Shown here piece by piece: positions 1 through 10,034 of a stretch of DNA of 47,683 bases. The position numbers and the translations under genes were made by a program. Source of the DNA: Bacillus alveayuensis (GTDB lineage Bacteria > Bacillota > Bacilli > Bacillales > Aeribacillaceae). Positions within the stretch are counted from its first letter, which is position 1. Every line of letters begins with the position of its first letter. Below the pieces are notes generated by a model. The model worked only from the letters and a program-made list of their open reading frames with translations, was not told the DNA's origin and did not search any database. The stretch spans positions 1-47,683 of the forward strand of contig JAUSTR010000018.1 in assembly GCA_030812955.1 (NCBI GenBank), written 5' to 3'.

Positions 1-74
1 GAACACGGAAGTTAAGCTCTTCAGCGCCGATGGTAGTTGGGGATTTCCCTTGCGAGAGTAGGACGCTGCCAGGC
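1..74 (+). rRNA. rrf: 5S ribosomal RNA, 3' part
   Basis: The window opens inside a 5S rRNA gene. The conserved run GAACACGGAAGTTAAGCTCT (1-20), the GCGCCGATGGTAG segment and the closing GAGAGTAGGACGCTGCC segment are all present. About 40 bases of the 5' part lie outside the window. It is the last gene of a ribosomal RNA operon, and a terminator follows directly. In B. subtilis an rRNA operon (rrnW) also ends just before ctsR. The exact 3' end (about 74) is inferred from the usual 5S end. Confidence 0.95.
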
Positions 75-82
75 AATAGGAT

Positions 83-111
83 AAAGAGTAGTGAAAGGCT
101 ACTCTTTTTTT
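83..111 (+). terminator. Intrinsic terminator of the rRNA operon
   Basis: A 9-bp perfect stem (83-91 AAAGAGTAG with 99-107 CTACTCTTT), a 7-base loop and a run of eight T at 104-111, starting 8 bases after the 5S rRNA. Confidence 0.9.
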
Positions 112-450
112 GTTATGTAAATAAACAATGAAAGTCGAAGGTTTGGGAAGAGCGAGAAGATTGTTGTATTTATCAAGGTTCATTTTCCCTTTAACGTTAA
201 TCACTCTTGCTTTTCCTTAAAAAAAGAATGAAACATATTTATGAGTAAGTAGTTCAGATAACGTGTTTAAACAATAGAAATAGCATATGAAATCGAGTAT
301 GAAATCGCAAAGGTTTTATACTCGTTTTTTTGTTGTTATATAAGGGTCAAGACTCTTTTGTTAGTGAATCAACACTCAAATCAGCATAGAAATTAACAAA
401 ATGACAATAGATAATGACACTCGATTTTTTCGGATGCTTCTTTATCTGAT
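112..450. other. Interval between rRNA operon and first gene; no supported gene
   Basis: A 339-base A+T-rich stretch with no open frame supported by an SD sequence or a recognisable protein. Its one clear element is the intrinsic terminator at 294-331. The second half leads into the broken gene at 451 without a visible SD sequence. Confidence 0.6.
294..331 (+). terminator. Intrinsic terminator with no obvious gene upstream
   Basis: An 11-bp stem (294-304 CGAGTATGAAA with 314-324 TTTTATACTCG, one G-T pair), a 9-base loop and seven T at 325-331. It is a good rho-independent terminator about 180 bases beyond the rRNA terminator. It may be a back-up for the rRNA operon, the end of a small RNA, or the remains of a lost gene. 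Confidence 0.75.
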
Positions 451-676
451 ATGAGAAATAAGTATATATCTATTGAATTAATTTTCTCGCTCGTAATTTT
501 TACATTTGCGTCATTAGGTTTGTTGTACTCTCCTAATTGGTTAGTTCTAGGATATATACTACATGGTGTATGGGATATTTTACATCATACAAAATTCATC
601 CAAACAAGTAATAAAGTAGTTCCCGCCATTTTGTACAGCTGTAGATTTTGTTGTAGGTATATATATATTTACTTAA
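451..676 (+). pseudogene. Frameshifted small membrane-protein gene
   Basis: From ATG 451 the frame gives a hydrophobic segment (about residues 8-28) and then HGVWDILHH at residues 38-46. After the codons for NKVV it loses protein-like character. In the +2 frame at 623-676 a matching continuation appears, PPFCTAVDFVVGIYIFT and stop, another hydrophobic segment with Pro-Pro-Phe-Cys and Asp. The two halves read like one short membrane protein broken near 615-625, probably by a small deletion. No SD sequence precedes 451, so the natural start may also be lost or lie further upstream; the frame is open from 418. I do not recognise a named family. A terminator at 720-748 fits as the end of this transcript. 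Confidence 0.55.
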
Positions 677-719
677 GTTATTAAACCATCGGGGCTTTAT
701 AAACCTCTTAAAAAAAGTT

Positions 720-748
720 AGCTAAGAGTCATAGACTCTGAGCTTTTT
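720..748 (+). terminator. Intrinsic terminator after the broken gene
   Basis: Stem 720-730 (AGCTAAGAGTC) with 734-744 (GACTCTGAGCT), one A-G mismatch, loop ATA, then five T (744-748). It lies 44 bases after the end of the frameshifted gene. Confidence 0.75.
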
Positions 749-918
749 CGTGCAAATAAAATACTGAGTGATTTATGTCGCGAATTCCAATGATATTAAG
801 GATTTTCTTCACAATAACTGAACTACTTATTTTATGAGGTGTACCTTTTTGTATTAGAAACAAAAGGGATTATTTAAAAGAAGGGCATCAAGTTATTTTT
901 ATTTGTGAAAATATGATT

Positions 919-947
919 TTGGACTATTCAGTGCATATACATAAAAT
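919..947 (+). promoter_or_regulatory. Probable SigA promoter of the MgtC-family gene
   Basis: -35 TTGGAC (919-924), 17-base spacer, -10 TAAAAT (942-947). The predicted start near 954 leaves an untranslated leader of only about 25 bases, so there is no room for a riboswitch. Confidence 0.65.
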
Positions 948-980
948 AAAAAATTTTAAAAAGGAGAAGAGGTGGCGAGA

Positions 981-1652
981 ATGTTTGAATGGGAGATTAT
1001 GTTGATGAGGCTTATCATTGCGGCGACATTGTGTGGCTTTATCGGACTAGAACGTGAGGTTAAGCGCCACCCTGCTGGTTTTAGAACGCATTTATTAGTT
1101 GGAGTTGGTGCATGTTTAATGATGTTACTTTCTTTATATGGTTTCGATGAATATATAGAGAACAATGAGCATATTCAATTTGATCCAGCACGTATTCCTT
1201 CTTATGTCATAAGTGGTATTGGTTTTTTAGGGGCCGGAACCATATTGGTCAAGGGAGTAACAGTAAGAGGATTAACAACAGCCGCTTCAATATGGGTGGT
1301 TGCTGGCCTTGGACTTGTGATCGGAGCAGGAATGTTTCTTTTAGCCTTCTTCACAACAGCCATTGTTTTATTAAGTTTAATTTTTTTAAATAAGTTTGAA
1401 CCGTTTATTTACAATAAAGGCAATAAAAGAAGAATAAAGGCTATTTTAAAAGAAAATGAGCTGGAACAAATCATTCAAGAATTGGAAAAATTAAAATGTA
1501 CCATTTGTAAAATGTATTTAAGCAATACTAGGTTTAGCAAAGAAAAAACAACCCTCTATTATTATGTTTTTGAAATTAAAATTCCGAAGAGAAAAAAAGA
1601 CGTAATCTTCGAACAAATTAGTAAAATAAAAGGGGTTCAAAAGGTTTTTTAA
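981..1652 (+). CDS. MgtC/SapB-family membrane protein
   Basis: About 223 residues. The N-terminal two thirds is a membrane domain with four or five helices and the MgtC hallmarks: GFIGLERE near the N-terminus, HPAGFRTH, then SGIGFLGAGTI and VRGLTTAASIW. The C-terminal 85 residues are charged and cytoplasmic, as in the long MgtC type. Family members are tied to magnesium-limited growth and, in enterobacteria, to F1Fo-ATPase regulation; the substrate, if any, is unsettled. Start: ATG 981 has AGAGGTGG at 968-975; GTG 972, with AAGGAG at 961-966, is the alternative and adds three residues. It is monocistronic, with its own promoter and no clear terminator. It is not part of the usual rRNA-ctsR junction of B. 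subtilis, so it is probably a lineage-specific insertion. Confidence 0.85.
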   Translation: MFEWEIMLMRLIIAATLCGFIGLEREVKRHPAGFRTHLLVGVGACLMMLLSLYGFDEYIENNEHIQFDPARIPSYVISGIGFLGAGTILVKGVTVRGLTTAASIWVVAGLGLVIGAGMFLLAFFTTAIVLLSLIFLNKFEPFIYNKGNKRRIKAILKENELEQIIQELEKLKCTICKMYLSNTRFSKEKTTLYYYVFEIKIPKRKKDVIFEQISKIKGVQKVF

Positions 1653-1692
1653 TGAACTATTTTGGAAATAATGTAGTTATAGAAGATAATTA

Positions 1693-1721
1693 TTGAAAAA
1701 TGACAAGAATAAAGTTATATT
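1693..1721 (+). promoter_or_regulatory. SigA promoter of the ctsR operon
   Basis: -35 TTGAAA (1693-1698), 17-base spacer, -10 TATATT (1716-1721). The predicted transcription start (about 1728) touches the CtsR operator. Confidence 0.85.
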
Positions 1722-1729
1722 AAAATTAA

Positions 1730-1746
1730 GGTCAAATATAGTCAAA
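1730..1746 (+). promoter_or_regulatory. CtsR operator
   Basis: A direct heptad repeat GGTCAAA-TAT-AGTCAAA matches the CtsR consensus (A/G)GTCAAANAN(A/G)GTCAAA. It starts about 9 bases after the -10 box, where a bound repressor would block polymerase. The operon encodes CtsR, so this is an autoregulatory heat-shock loop. Confidence 0.9.
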
Positions 1747-1767
1747 GTCAGATAAGGAGGAGGCTGA

Positions 1768-2229
1768 GTGAGAAATATAACAGATGTTATTGAACAATAT
1801 TTAAAGCAGGTTTTAGATAGTAGTGGAAAAGAGTTTGCAGAAATAAAACGTAGTGAAATTGCTGATAAATTTCAATGTGTTCCTTCTCAAATTAACTATG
1901 TAATTAATACTCGTTTTACCATTGAACGTGGCTATATTGTGGAAAGTAAAAGAGGTGGCGGTGGGTATATTCGAATCATTAAGATCAAAGAAAATGACCA
2001 CGCTCAACTAATAAACCAAATATTAAATGTAGTAGGGAATAGACTTACACAATCTGCAGCTGAAGATATCATTTTACGTTTAGTTGAAGAAAAAGTCATT
2101 TCAAAACGTGAAGCTAAAATTATGTTAAGTGTCATTGATCGTTCGGTTTTATATATTGATGTACCAGAGAGAGATGAACTGAGAGCAAGAATGATCAAAG
2201 CCATGTTGACAACGTTAAAATATAAGTAA
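1768..2229 (+). CDS. ctsR: Transcriptional repressor CtsR
   Basis: 153 residues, full length. Represses class III heat-shock genes (clp and its own operon). The winged helix-turn-helix domain covers about residues 1-72. The KRGGGG stretch (61-66) holds the glycine-rich wing loop that acts as thermosensor in this family. The C-terminal half (about 75-153) is the dimerisation domain, with VLYIDVPERDELRARM near its end. GTG start with SD AAGGAGG at 1754-1760. First gene of ctsR-mcsA-mcsB-clpC; mcsA follows after about 13 bases. In the known pathway McsB with McsA marks CtsR for ClpCP degradation or relieves its repression during stress. Confidence 0.98.
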   Translation: MRNITDVIEQYLKQVLDSSGKEFAEIKRSEIADKFQCVPSQINYVINTRFTIERGYIVESKRGGGGYIRIIKIKENDHAQLINQILNVVGNRLTQSAAEDIILRLVEEKVISKREAKIMLSVIDRSVLYIDVPERDELRARMIKAMLTTLKYK

Positions 2230-2242
2230 AGGTGGTGAAATG

Positions 2243-2791
2243 ATGATCTGCCAAGAGTGTAATGAAAGACCGGCAACATTTCATTTTACAAAAATTATTA
2301 ATGGCGAAAAAACAGAGGTTCATATTTGTGAACAGTGCGCTCAAGAAAAAGGTGATATGTTTAAGTTTTATTCCAATCCTGGTTTTTCAATTAACAATTT
2401 GCTTTCTGGACTATTAAATTTAGAACCATCGCTTGCCAAACAAGGTCAAACCGTTTTTCAAAACAATCATGTTCTTCAATGTGAGCGTTGTAAAATGACC
2501 TTCTCACAGTTTACGAAAGTAGGACGATTTGGTTGCTCTAACTGTTATAAAACATTTCAACAGCAAATCAATCCAATATTAAAACGTGTCCATAGCGGAA
2601 ATACTGTACATGGTGGAAAAATACCTAAAAGAATTGGGGGTTCCATCCATTTACGTAAACGATTGAAGCAATTAAAAGAAGATCTTCAACAACTTGTTGC
2701 TCATGAGGAATTTGAAAAGGCTGCGGAAGTTCGTGATGAAATACGTATGATTGAAGCTAAATTAAAAGGACCTAATGGGGAGGGGATTTAA
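2243..2791 (+). CDS. mcsA: McsA, activator of protein arginine kinase
   Basis: 182 residues. Stimulates McsB and couples it to CtsR and ClpC. Four CxxC pairs (C3/C6, C29/C32, C80/C83, C98/C101) can bind zinc and respond to metal or thiol stress in the family. The C-terminal stretch (about 135-172) is a UVR-type helical hairpin with EEFEKAAEVRDEI. Start: two adjacent ATG codons; 2243 (MICQEC) lies 5 bases after the SD AAAGGTGGTG (2228-2237), whereas 2240 is only 2 bases away. It ends just before mcsB, whose SD lies inside the mcsA end. Confidence 0.96.
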   Translation: MICQECNERPATFHFTKIINGEKTEVHICEQCAQEKGDMFKFYSNPGFSINNLLSGLLNLEPSLAKQGQTVFQNNHVLQCERCKMTFSQFTKVGRFGCSNCYKTFQQQINPILKRVHSGNTVHGGKIPKRIGGSIHLRKRLKQLKEDLQQLVAHEEFEKAAEVRDEIRMIEAKLKGPNGEGI

Positions 2792-2794
2792 CCC

Positions 2795-3886
2795 ATGTCA
2801 TTACAAAATTTTATTAACTCTGCAATGAGTGCTTGGATGAGCCAAGAAGGTCCTGATTCGGACATTGTTTTAAGTAGCCGTATTCGCCTTGCGAGAAATT
2901 TAGAAATGTTTAAATTCCCAACTCTTTTTTCGAATGAAGAAGCAAAAGCAGTTTTAGATGTGTTTGAAAAAAAATTTGCAGGGAAAACGTTTAAAGGCAT
3001 TGGTAATTTTGAATTAATTAAAATGAATGATCTGCAGCCAATACAGAAAAGAGTACTCGTTGAAAAACATTTAATTAGCCCTCATTTAGCTGAAGATTCC
3101 TCGTATGGAGGATGTTTATTATCAAACAATGAAGAAGTAAGTATTATGTTAAATGAAGAAGATCATATTCGAATTCAATGCTTATTTCCTGGATTTCAGT
3201 TAAAAGAAGCTTTAAATGTCGCAAATCAATTGGATGACTGGATTGAAAGTGAGATTGACTACGCTTTTGATGAACAGAGAGGTTATTTAACAAGTTGTCC
3301 GACAAATGTTGGGACGGGTTTAAGAGCTTCTGTGATGATGCATCTTCCAGCTCTCGTTATAACCCAACAAATTAATCGGATTATTCCAGCTATTAATCAA
3401 TTAGGACTTGTTGTTAGAGGAATTTATGGAGAAGGTAGCGAAGCTTTAGGTAATATCTTTCAAATATCAAACCAAATCACTCTAGGTAAATCAGAAGAAG
3501 ATATTGTGGATGATTTAATAAGTGTAGTACGCCAATTAATTGAACAAGAACGATCAGCAAGAGAAGCTCTTTATAAAACAAATCAAATACAGCTAGAGGA
3601 TCGGGTTTTCCGTTCATTAGGAACATTATCCTATAGCCGTATTATACAATCTAAAGAAGCTATTCAATGTTTATCTGATGTCCGTTTAGGGATTGATTTA
3701 GGAATCATTCAAAATATTTCGCGCAGTATTTTAAATGAACTAATGATTCTTATTCAGCCAGGATTTTTACAACAATATTCTGGTGGTGCACTTCGTCCAG
3801 ATGAACGTGATGTACGCCGTGCTGCATTAATTCGTGAGCGACTTCAATTAGAAAATAAAAAAAGATTGGAGGAAGATGAAGCATGA
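2795..3886 (+). CDS. mcsB: Protein arginine kinase McsB
   Basis: 363 residues, full length. Phosphorylates arginine residues to tag proteins for ClpCP. It has the phosphagen-kinase-like core: [10 protein letters not shown] near the N-terminus, the catalytic loop region [14 protein letters not shown] and [16 protein letters not shown]. The RDxxRA motif at residues 338-343 (RDVRRA) is the allosteric phosphoarginine-binding site known in Geobacillus McsB. ATG 2795 follows GGGGAGGGG with suitable spacing. The stop codon overlaps the clpC start (ATGATG), so translation is probably coupled. Confidence 0.98.
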   Translation: MSLQNFINSAMSAWMSQEGPDSDIVLSSRIRLARNLEMFKFPTLFSNEEAKAVLDVFEKKFAGKTFKGIGNFELIKMNDLQPIQKRVLVEKHLISPHLAEDSSYGGCLLSNNEEVSIMLNEEDHIRIQCLFPGFQLKEALNVANQLDDWIESEIDYAFDEQRGYLTSCPTNVGTGLRASVMMHLPALVITQQINRIIPAINQLGLVVRGIYGEGSEALGNIFQISNQITLGKSEEDIVDDLISVVRQLIEQERSAREALYKTNQIQLEDRVFRSLGTLSYSRIIQSKEAIQCLSDVRLGIDLGIIQNISRSILNELMILIQPGFLQQYSGGALRPDERDVRRAALIRERLQLENKKRLEEDEA

Positions 3887-6318
3887 TGTTTGGCAGATTT
3901 ACTGAACGTGCCCAAAAAGTGTTGGCACTAGCACAAGAGGAAGCAGTTCGATTAGGACATAATAATATCGGGACAGAACATATTTTACTCGGTTTAGTAC
4001 GTGAAGGTGAAGGGATTGCGGCTAAGGCGTTGCATGCTCTCGGTTTAAGTCCGGAAAAAATTCAAAATGAAGTTGAGAGCTTAATCGGTAGAGGTCAAGA
4101 AATTTCTCAAACGATTCATTATACACCTCGTGCCAAAAAAGTTATTGAGCTCTCTATGGACGAAGCGCGTAAGTTAGGACATTCATATGTAGGAACAGAG
4201 CATATTTTATTAGGGTTAATTCGTGAAGGAGAAGGAGTTGCGGCACGTGTACTAAACAATCTTGGTGTAAGCTTAAATAAAGCTCGTCAGCAAGTATTAC
4301 AATTGTTAGGAAGTAATGAATCTTCATCTGGACATCAAAGTGGGGCAATGAATAATGCTAATACACCTACTTTAGATAGTTTAGCGCGTGATTTAACGGC
4401 AGTGGCAAGAGAAGGAGGGCTTGACCCAGTCATCGGGCGTAGCAAGGAAATACAACGTGTGATTGAAGTATTAAGCCGTCGCACGAAAAATAATCCGGTG
4501 TTAATTGGAGAGCCTGGTGTCGGGAAAACGGCAATTGCTGAAGGGCTTGCTCAACAAATCGTTAATAACGAGGTTCCTGAAATTTTACGTGATAAGCGTG
4601 TTATGACATTAGATATGGGGACAGTAGTAGCAGGGACAAAATACCGTGGCGAATTTGAAGACCGTCTAAAAAAAGTGATGGATGAAATTCGCCAAGCAGG
4701 GAACATCATATTATTTATTGATGAGCTCCATACTTTAATTGGTGCAGGTGGGGCTGAAGGAGCCATCGATGCATCCAATATTTTGAAGCCAGCTTTAGCT
4801 AGAGGGGAATTACAATGCATCGGTGCGACAACATTAGACGAATATCGAAAATATATTGAAAAAGATGCAGCGCTTGAACGGAGATTTCAGCCTATACAAG
4901 TGGATGAGCCAACTGTAGAAGAAAGCATTCAAATTTTAAAAGGTTTGCGTGACCGTTATGAGGCTCATCATCGCGTATCCATTTCCGATGAGGCGATAGA
5001 AGCGGCTGTAAAACTTTCAGATCGATATATTTCAGATCGATTCCTCCCAGATAAAGCGATTGACTTAATTGATGAAGCTGGATCAAAGGTTCGTTTACGT
5101 TCATTTACAACACCACCGAACCTAAAAGAATTAGAACAAAAGCTAGAAGAAGTTCGTAAAGAGAAAGATGCAGCTGTTCAAAGTCAAGAATTTGAAAAAG
5201 CAGCTTCTTTACGTGATGCGGAACAAAGACTTCGCGAACAGCTTGAGGAAACGAAAAAGTCTTGGAAAGAAAAACAAGGACAAGAAAATTCAGAAGTTAC
5301 AGTAGAAGATATTGCGATGGTTGTATCGAGCTGGACTGGAATTCCAGTAAGTAAATTAGCGGAAACGGAAACAGAAAAATTACTAAACCTTGAAAAAATC
5401 TTACACTCTCGCGTTATTGGCCAAGATGAAGCGGTTGTCGCTGTCGCAAAAGCAGTACGTCGTGCAAGAGCAGGTCTTAAGGATCCAAAACGCCCTATCG
5501 GTTCCTTTATCTTCTTAGGACCTACAGGTGTAGGTAAGACTGAGTTAGCACGTGCCTTAGCTGAAGCGATGTTTGGCGATGAAGATGCGATGATCCGTAT
5601 CGATATGTCTGAATATATGGAAAAGCACTCTACTTCCAGATTAGTTGGTTCACCTCCAGGATATGTCGGATATGAAGAAGGTGGCCAATTAACAGAAAAA
5701 GTACGTCGTAAGCCTTATTCAGTAGTACTTTTAGATGAAATTGAAAAAGCTCATCCTGATGTCTTTAACATCTTGCTTCAAGTATTAGAAGATGGTCGTT
5801 TAACAGACTCCAAAGGTCGTACTGTCGACTTCCGGAATACCATTTTAATTATGACTTCTAATGTGGGGGCTAGTGAGTTAAAACGCAATAAGTATGTTGG
5901 ATTTAATGTTCAAGACGAAAGCAAAGATTATAAAGATATGAAAAGTAAAGTAATGACTGAATTGAAAAAAGCTTTCCGTCCGGAATTTTTAAACCGTATT
6001 GATGAAATTATTGTGTTCCATTCACTCGAACAAAAGCATCTTAAAGAGATTGCGTCATTAATGGCTGATCAATTAACAAAACGATTATTAGAGCAGGATA
6101 TTGAACTTGAATTAACAGATGCTGCAAAAGAGAAATTAGCCGAAGAAGGGTTCGATCCTGAATATGGTGCAAGACCACTACGTCGTGCCTTGCAAAAAAA
6201 TGTAGAGGATCGCTTATCAGAAGAGTTGTTGAAAGGAAATATTGAAAAAGGTCAAAAAGTTATACTTGATGTAGAAAATGGAGAATTTATCGTACGACCA
6301 GCTGAAAAAGTGAAATAA
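3883..6318 (+). CDS. clpC: ATP-dependent Clp protease ATPase subunit ClpC
   Basis: 811 residues, full length. Hsp100 unfoldase that, with ClpP, degrades CtsR, ComK, McsB and arginine-phosphorylated proteins. Two Clp-N repeats (about 1-145), first AAA+ module with Walker A GEPGVGKT (209-216) and Walker B DE at 280-281, the coiled-coil M domain with a UVR-like [13 protein letters not shown] segment (about 410-475), second AAA+ module with GPTGVGKT (546-553), then the C-terminal D2-small domain. Start: ATG 3883 (9 bases after GGAGGA at 3868-3873) or the next ATG 3886; both begin inside the mcsB stop. A hairpin terminator follows at 6336. Confidence 0.99.
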   Translation: MMFGRFTERAQKVLALAQEEAVRLGHNNIGTEHILLGLVREGEGIAAKALHALGLSPEKIQNEVESLIGRGQEISQTIHYTPRAKKVIELSMDEARKLGHSYVGTEHILLGLIREGEGVAARVLNNLGVSLNKARQQVLQLLGSNESSSGHQSGAMNNANTPTLDSLARDLTAVAREGGLDPVIGRSKEIQRVIEVLSRRTKNNPVLIGEPGVGKTAIAEGLAQQIVNNEVPEILRDKRVMTLDMGTVVAGTKYRGEFEDRLKKVMDEIRQAGNIILFIDELHTLIGAGGAEGAIDASNILKPALARGELQCIGATTLDEYRKYIEKDAALERRFQPIQVDEPTVEESIQILKGLRDRYEAHHRVSISDEAIEAAVKLSDRYISDRFLPDKAIDLIDEAGSKVRLRSFTTPPNLKELEQKLEEVRKEKDAAVQSQEFEKAASLRDAEQRLREQLEETKKSWKEKQGQENSEVTVEDIAMVVSSWTGIPVSKLAETETEKLLNLEKILHSRVIGQDEAVVAVAKAVRRARAGLKDPKRPIGSFIFLGPTGVGKTELARALAEAMFGDEDAMIRIDMSEYMEKHSTSRLVGSPPGYVGYEEGGQLTEKVRRKPYSVVLLDEIEKAHPDVFNILLQVLEDGRLTDSKGRTVDFRNTILIMTSNVGASELKRNKYVGFNVQDESKDYKDMKSKVMTELKKAFRPEFLNRIDEIIVFHSLEQKHLKEIASLMADQLTKRLLEQDIELELTDAAKEKLAEEGFDPEYGARPLRRALQKNVEDRLSEELLKGNIEKGQKVILDVENGEFIVRPAEKVK

Positions 6319-6335
6319 TCAAGACACATTCATTG

Positions 6336-6366
6336 AGAGGCATACTAGTAAGCGTATGCCTCTTTT
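6336..6366 (+). terminator. Terminator after clpC
   Basis: A 10-bp perfect stem AGAGGCATAC (6336-6345) with GTATGCCTCT (6354-6363), 8-base loop, but only four T. The short T run suggests partial read-through into radA. Confidence 0.7.
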
Positions 6367-6469
6367 CAATCATTGTGAAAAATTACCCATTACCACCATT
6401 TTAAGCTATAATGATTATTCATAATGAAAAGGAATAAGCTGTATTTTAATGAAGAGGGGAACATATTTT

Positions 6470-7846
6470 ATGGCAAAACAAAAATCAAAATTTATTTGTC
6501 AATCGTGTGGATATGAATCACCAAAATGGATGGGAAAATGCCCAGGGTGTGGAGAATGGAATACGATGTCTGAAGAAGTCATTAAACAGACAGGAAAGCA
6601 CCGAATCGCCTTTGCTCATACACAATCAACCGTCATGAGCAAACCATCGTCGATTAATCATATAGAAACGATTCAGGAGCCTAGAATCAAAACATCGCTG
6701 AAAGAATTTAACCGCGTGTTAGGAAGTGGGATTGTAAAAGGTTCTCTTGTTTTAATTGGAGGGGACCCAGGTATAGGAAAATCAACTCTTCTATTACAAG
6801 TTTCATCACAACTAGCAAATCAACATTATGATGTTCTTTATATATCTGGAGAAGAGTCGGTAAAACAGACGAAAATTAGGGCCGATCGACTGGGCATTCA
6901 AGCGGAAAAGCTATATGTTTTAGCAGAAACGGACTTAGAGTTTATTTCAAAATCCATTGATGAAATGAAACCGGCCTTTGTTGTCATTGACTCCATTCAA
7001 ACCATCTACCGCAATGATATCACTTCTGCCCCTGGAAGTGTATCCCAAGTGAGAGAGTGTACAGCTGAATTAATGCGGATTGCCAAAACGAACGGAATCG
7101 CTATTTTTATTGTTGGACACGTGACAAAGGAAGGCTCTATTGCCGGTCCGAGAATTTTAGAACATATGGTTGATACCGTTCTTTATTTTGAGGGAGAACG
7201 ACATCATACGTATCGAATTTTACGGGCGGTGAAGAACCGGTTTGGCTCTACAAATGAGATAGGCATCTTTGAGATGAAGGAAAATGGCTTAGAAGAAGTG
7301 ATCAATCCATCAGAAATTTTTTTAGAAGAGCGGTTAAAAGGAGCTTCGGGATCTACCGTCGTTGCTTCAATGGAAGGAACTAGACCTGTCCTTGTCGAAA
7401 TACAAGCGTTAATCGCCCCAACAAGCTTTGGAAACCCACGACGGATGGCAACAGGTGTTGATCATAATCGCGTCTCACTGTTGATGGCTGTTTTAGAAAA
7501 AAGAATTGGTTTATTATTACAAAATCAAGATGCTTATGTCAAAGTAGCTGGTGGTGTCAAATTAAATGAGCCTGCTATAGACTTAGCTATTGCGATCAGT
7601 ATTGTCTCAAGTTTTAAAGATCAGCCAACTCAAGCAACAGATGTGTTTATCGGAGAAGTAGGACTAACCGGTGAAGTAAGAAGAGTTTCCCGTATCGATC
7701 AGCGTGTTCAAGAAGCAGCAAAACTTGGCTTTAAAAGGGTAATTCTCCCTAAAGCAAATGTCGAAGGATGGCAAGCACCAAAGGGAATTAAGTTAATCGG
7801 TGTCGAAAATGTTTTAGAGGCTATTCAGTTTGCATTAGGAGGATAA
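6470..7846 (+). CDS. radA: DNA repair and branch-migration ATPase RadA (Sms)
   Basis: 458 residues. A RecA-like helicase that promotes branch migration in recombination intermediates. N-terminal zinc finger C10/C13/C24/C27, Walker [11 protein letters not shown] (97-106), the RadA-specific KNRFG motif (255-259) and a Lon-like C-terminal domain (about 285-458) ending in [11 protein letters not shown]. Start: ATG 6470 gives [14 protein letters not shown] as in relatives and lies 10 bases after GAGGGG; the upstream in-frame ATG 6449 overlaps that SD and is rejected. A TATAAT at 6407-6412 is a possible -10 box without a convincing -35. RadA normally sits beside, and functionally opposes, DisA; here disA is a remnant. 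Confidence 0.97.
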   Translation: MAKQKSKFICQSCGYESPKWMGKCPGCGEWNTMSEEVIKQTGKHRIAFAHTQSTVMSKPSSINHIETIQEPRIKTSLKEFNRVLGSGIVKGSLVLIGGDPGIGKSTLLLQVSSQLANQHYDVLYISGEESVKQTKIRADRLGIQAEKLYVLAETDLEFISKSIDEMKPAFVVIDSIQTIYRNDITSAPGSVSQVRECTAELMRIAKTNGIAIFIVGHVTKEGSIAGPRILEHMVDTVLYFEGERHHTYRILRAVKNRFGSTNEIGIFEMKENGLEEVINPSEIFLEERLKGASGSTVVASMEGTRPVLVEIQALIAPTSFGNPRRMATGVDHNRVSLLMAVLEKRIGLLLQNQDAYVKVAGGVKLNEPAIDLAIAISIVSSFKDQPTQATDVFIGEVGLTGEVRRVSRIDQRVQEAAKLGFKRVILPKANVEGWQAPKGIKLIGVENVLEAIQFALGG

Positions 7847-7853
7847 GGGAAGG

Positions 7854-8102
7854 ATGATCAAGAAAAAAGAATATGAACAGAATTAATGATATTTTCGTTT
7901 ATTGCATCGGGTACACCAATTCGGGAAGGGATCGTGGAAAAATAGGTTGTTGTCTATAAGGGTAAGGTGAAAATTTATTTTTAAGCTATAAAAATTTGAA
8001 ACTTATTTCAAATAGAAACGTAGAAGTATAAGATGAGTAGAGGGGATCGGAGAAGTGCGAATTAAAGATTTAAACATTACTGAGTGGAACGAAAACGATT
8101 AA
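7854..8102 (+). pseudogene. disA: Decayed remnant of disA (c-di-AMP synthase)
   Basis: The 395 bases between radA and yacL hold no open gene but keep both ends of disA. The N-terminal part from ATG 7854 (MIKKKEYEQ), then in the +2 frame at 7886-7942 the residues IFSFIASGTPIREGIVEK, matches the DisA start (ILQFVAPGTPLRxGxENV). An in-frame TAG (7943-7945) follows, then VVVYKGKVK, like IVVGYNDKVK. From 7969 another frame gives ENLFLSYKNLKLIS, with stops at 8029 and 8038. A third frame from 8037 gives VEGIGEVRIKDL, the C-terminal helix-hairpin-helix of DisA, ending at TAA 8100. Roughly 900 bases, including the whole catalytic DGA/RHR region, are gone. Position is exactly that of disA in relatives. 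The family comparison is from memory, not a search. Confidence 0.8.
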
Positions 8103-8241
8103 AATTACGGTCAGCTAACGGATCGGTTAAGGTCATTTGCTTTACAACTACTTTTCATTGTGTTTACATTTTCTAAAAAATGTTTCTTTCTACGTTTTAA
8201 TTGCTATAAAGTGTTTATAATGAATTAAAGGAGGTGGAGGT

Positions 8242-9333
8242 ATGTTAAAGCGTATCGTACAAATTTTATTCCTTTTTGTTGGAGGAACATTAGGCATTTT
8301 TCTCATACCGCAATTATTAGTTTTGTTAAATTTAGATCAAATACCTTTTATCATGACACCTTATGCATTAGCCGTTTTAGGGGCGATTATTTTTTATGTT
8401 GCCACCTTCTGGTTAGTCGACTATATGGTAAATTGGATTAAAATTATTGAGGAAAAGCTTGTAAAAGCACCTATTACAGACGTATTGTTTGGCAGTCTCG
8501 GATTAGTTTTCGGCCTTATTATCGCTTATCTATTAGGAATTTCATTAAATGCTCTCCCTTATCCAATTATCAATAATATTTTGCCAATTGTTCTTACGGT
8601 CATATTAGGTTATTTAGGGTTCCAAATTGGGAATAAAAAGCGAGATGAATTCATTAATTTATTTTCTCTTCCTAATAAAATGGGAAAAAGAAAAGCTTCG
8701 GTTGATGACGAAGATACTGACAAGAAAAGACTTAAAATTTTAGATACAAGTGTTATTATAGATGGTAGGATTGCTGATATATGCCAAACAGGATTTTTAG
8801 AAGGAACCATTATTATTCCACAATTTGTTTTAGAGGAGCTTCAGCATATCGCGGACTCATCAGATGTATTAAAACGAAATCGTGGCAGAAGAGGATTAGA
8901 CATTTTAAACCGTATTCAAAAAGAGCTTGATATTAAAGTCGAAATTTATGAAGGCGATTTTGAAGATGTTCAAGAAGTTGATAGTAAGCTCGTTAAATTG
9001 GCGAAAATTATTTCAGGTGTAGTGGTGACAAATGATTTTAATTTAAATAAAGTTTGTGAGCTGCAAAATGTTCCTGTTCTTAACATTAATGATTTAGCAA
9101 ATGCCGTAAAACCGATTGTATTACCTGGGGAAGAGTTGAATGTTCAAGTGATTAAAGACGGTAAAGAACATAATCAAGGTGTTGCTTATCTTGATGATGG
9201 AACGATGATCGTAGTAGAAGATGGACGCGATTACATTGGTAAAAATATTGATGTATTAGTTACAAGTGTATTACAAACGTCAGCAGGTCGTATGATTTTT
9301 GCTAAGCCTAAATTATTAGAAAAAGCCTTGTAA
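8242..9333 (+). CDS. yacL: PIN/TRAM-domain membrane protein YacL
   Basis: 363 residues, the normal length. Four predicted membrane helices in the first 135 residues, then a PIN nuclease-like domain starting [11 protein letters not shown] (metal-binding Asp about residue 168) and including [12 protein letters not shown], and a C-terminal TRAM domain (about 290-350). Its biochemical role is not established; family members are often called PilT/PIN ATPase-like, but no ATPase motif is visible. ATG 8242 follows AAAGGAGGTGG. A TATAAT at 8216-8221 upstream may be a -10 box, but no good -35 is seen. In relatives it follows disA; here it follows the disA remnant and leads into ispD after 12 bases. Confidence 0.9.
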   Translation: MLKRIVQILFLFVGGTLGIFLIPQLLVLLNLDQIPFIMTPYALAVLGAIIFYVATFWLVDYMVNWIKIIEEKLVKAPITDVLFGSLGLVFGLIIAYLLGISLNALPYPIINNILPIVLTVILGYLGFQIGNKKRDEFINLFSLPNKMGKRKASVDDEDTDKKRLKILDTSVIIDGRIADICQTGFLEGTIIIPQFVLEELQHIADSSDVLKRNRGRRGLDILNRIQKELDIKVEIYEGDFEDVQEVDSKLVKLAKIISGVVVTNDFNLNKVCELQNVPVLNINDLANAVKPIVLPGEELNVQVIKDGKEHNQGVAYLDDGTMIVVEDGRDYIGKNIDVLVTSVLQTSAGRMIFAKPKLLEKAL

Positions 9334-10032
<699 letters not shown>

Positions 10033-10034
10033 GC

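Noticed and set aside
112-240. Short minus-strand reading frame starting MNLDKYNN between the rRNA operon and 240
   Set aside because: No SD, no recognisable protein, and it runs into the rRNA terminator.
247-828. 11-base inverted repeat AAGTAGTTCAG (247-257) and CTGAACTACTT (818-828) flanking the frameshifted gene
   Set aside because: Could suggest the ends of a small mobile element, but no longer match, no target duplication and no transposase are seen; chance is plausible in A+T-rich DNA.
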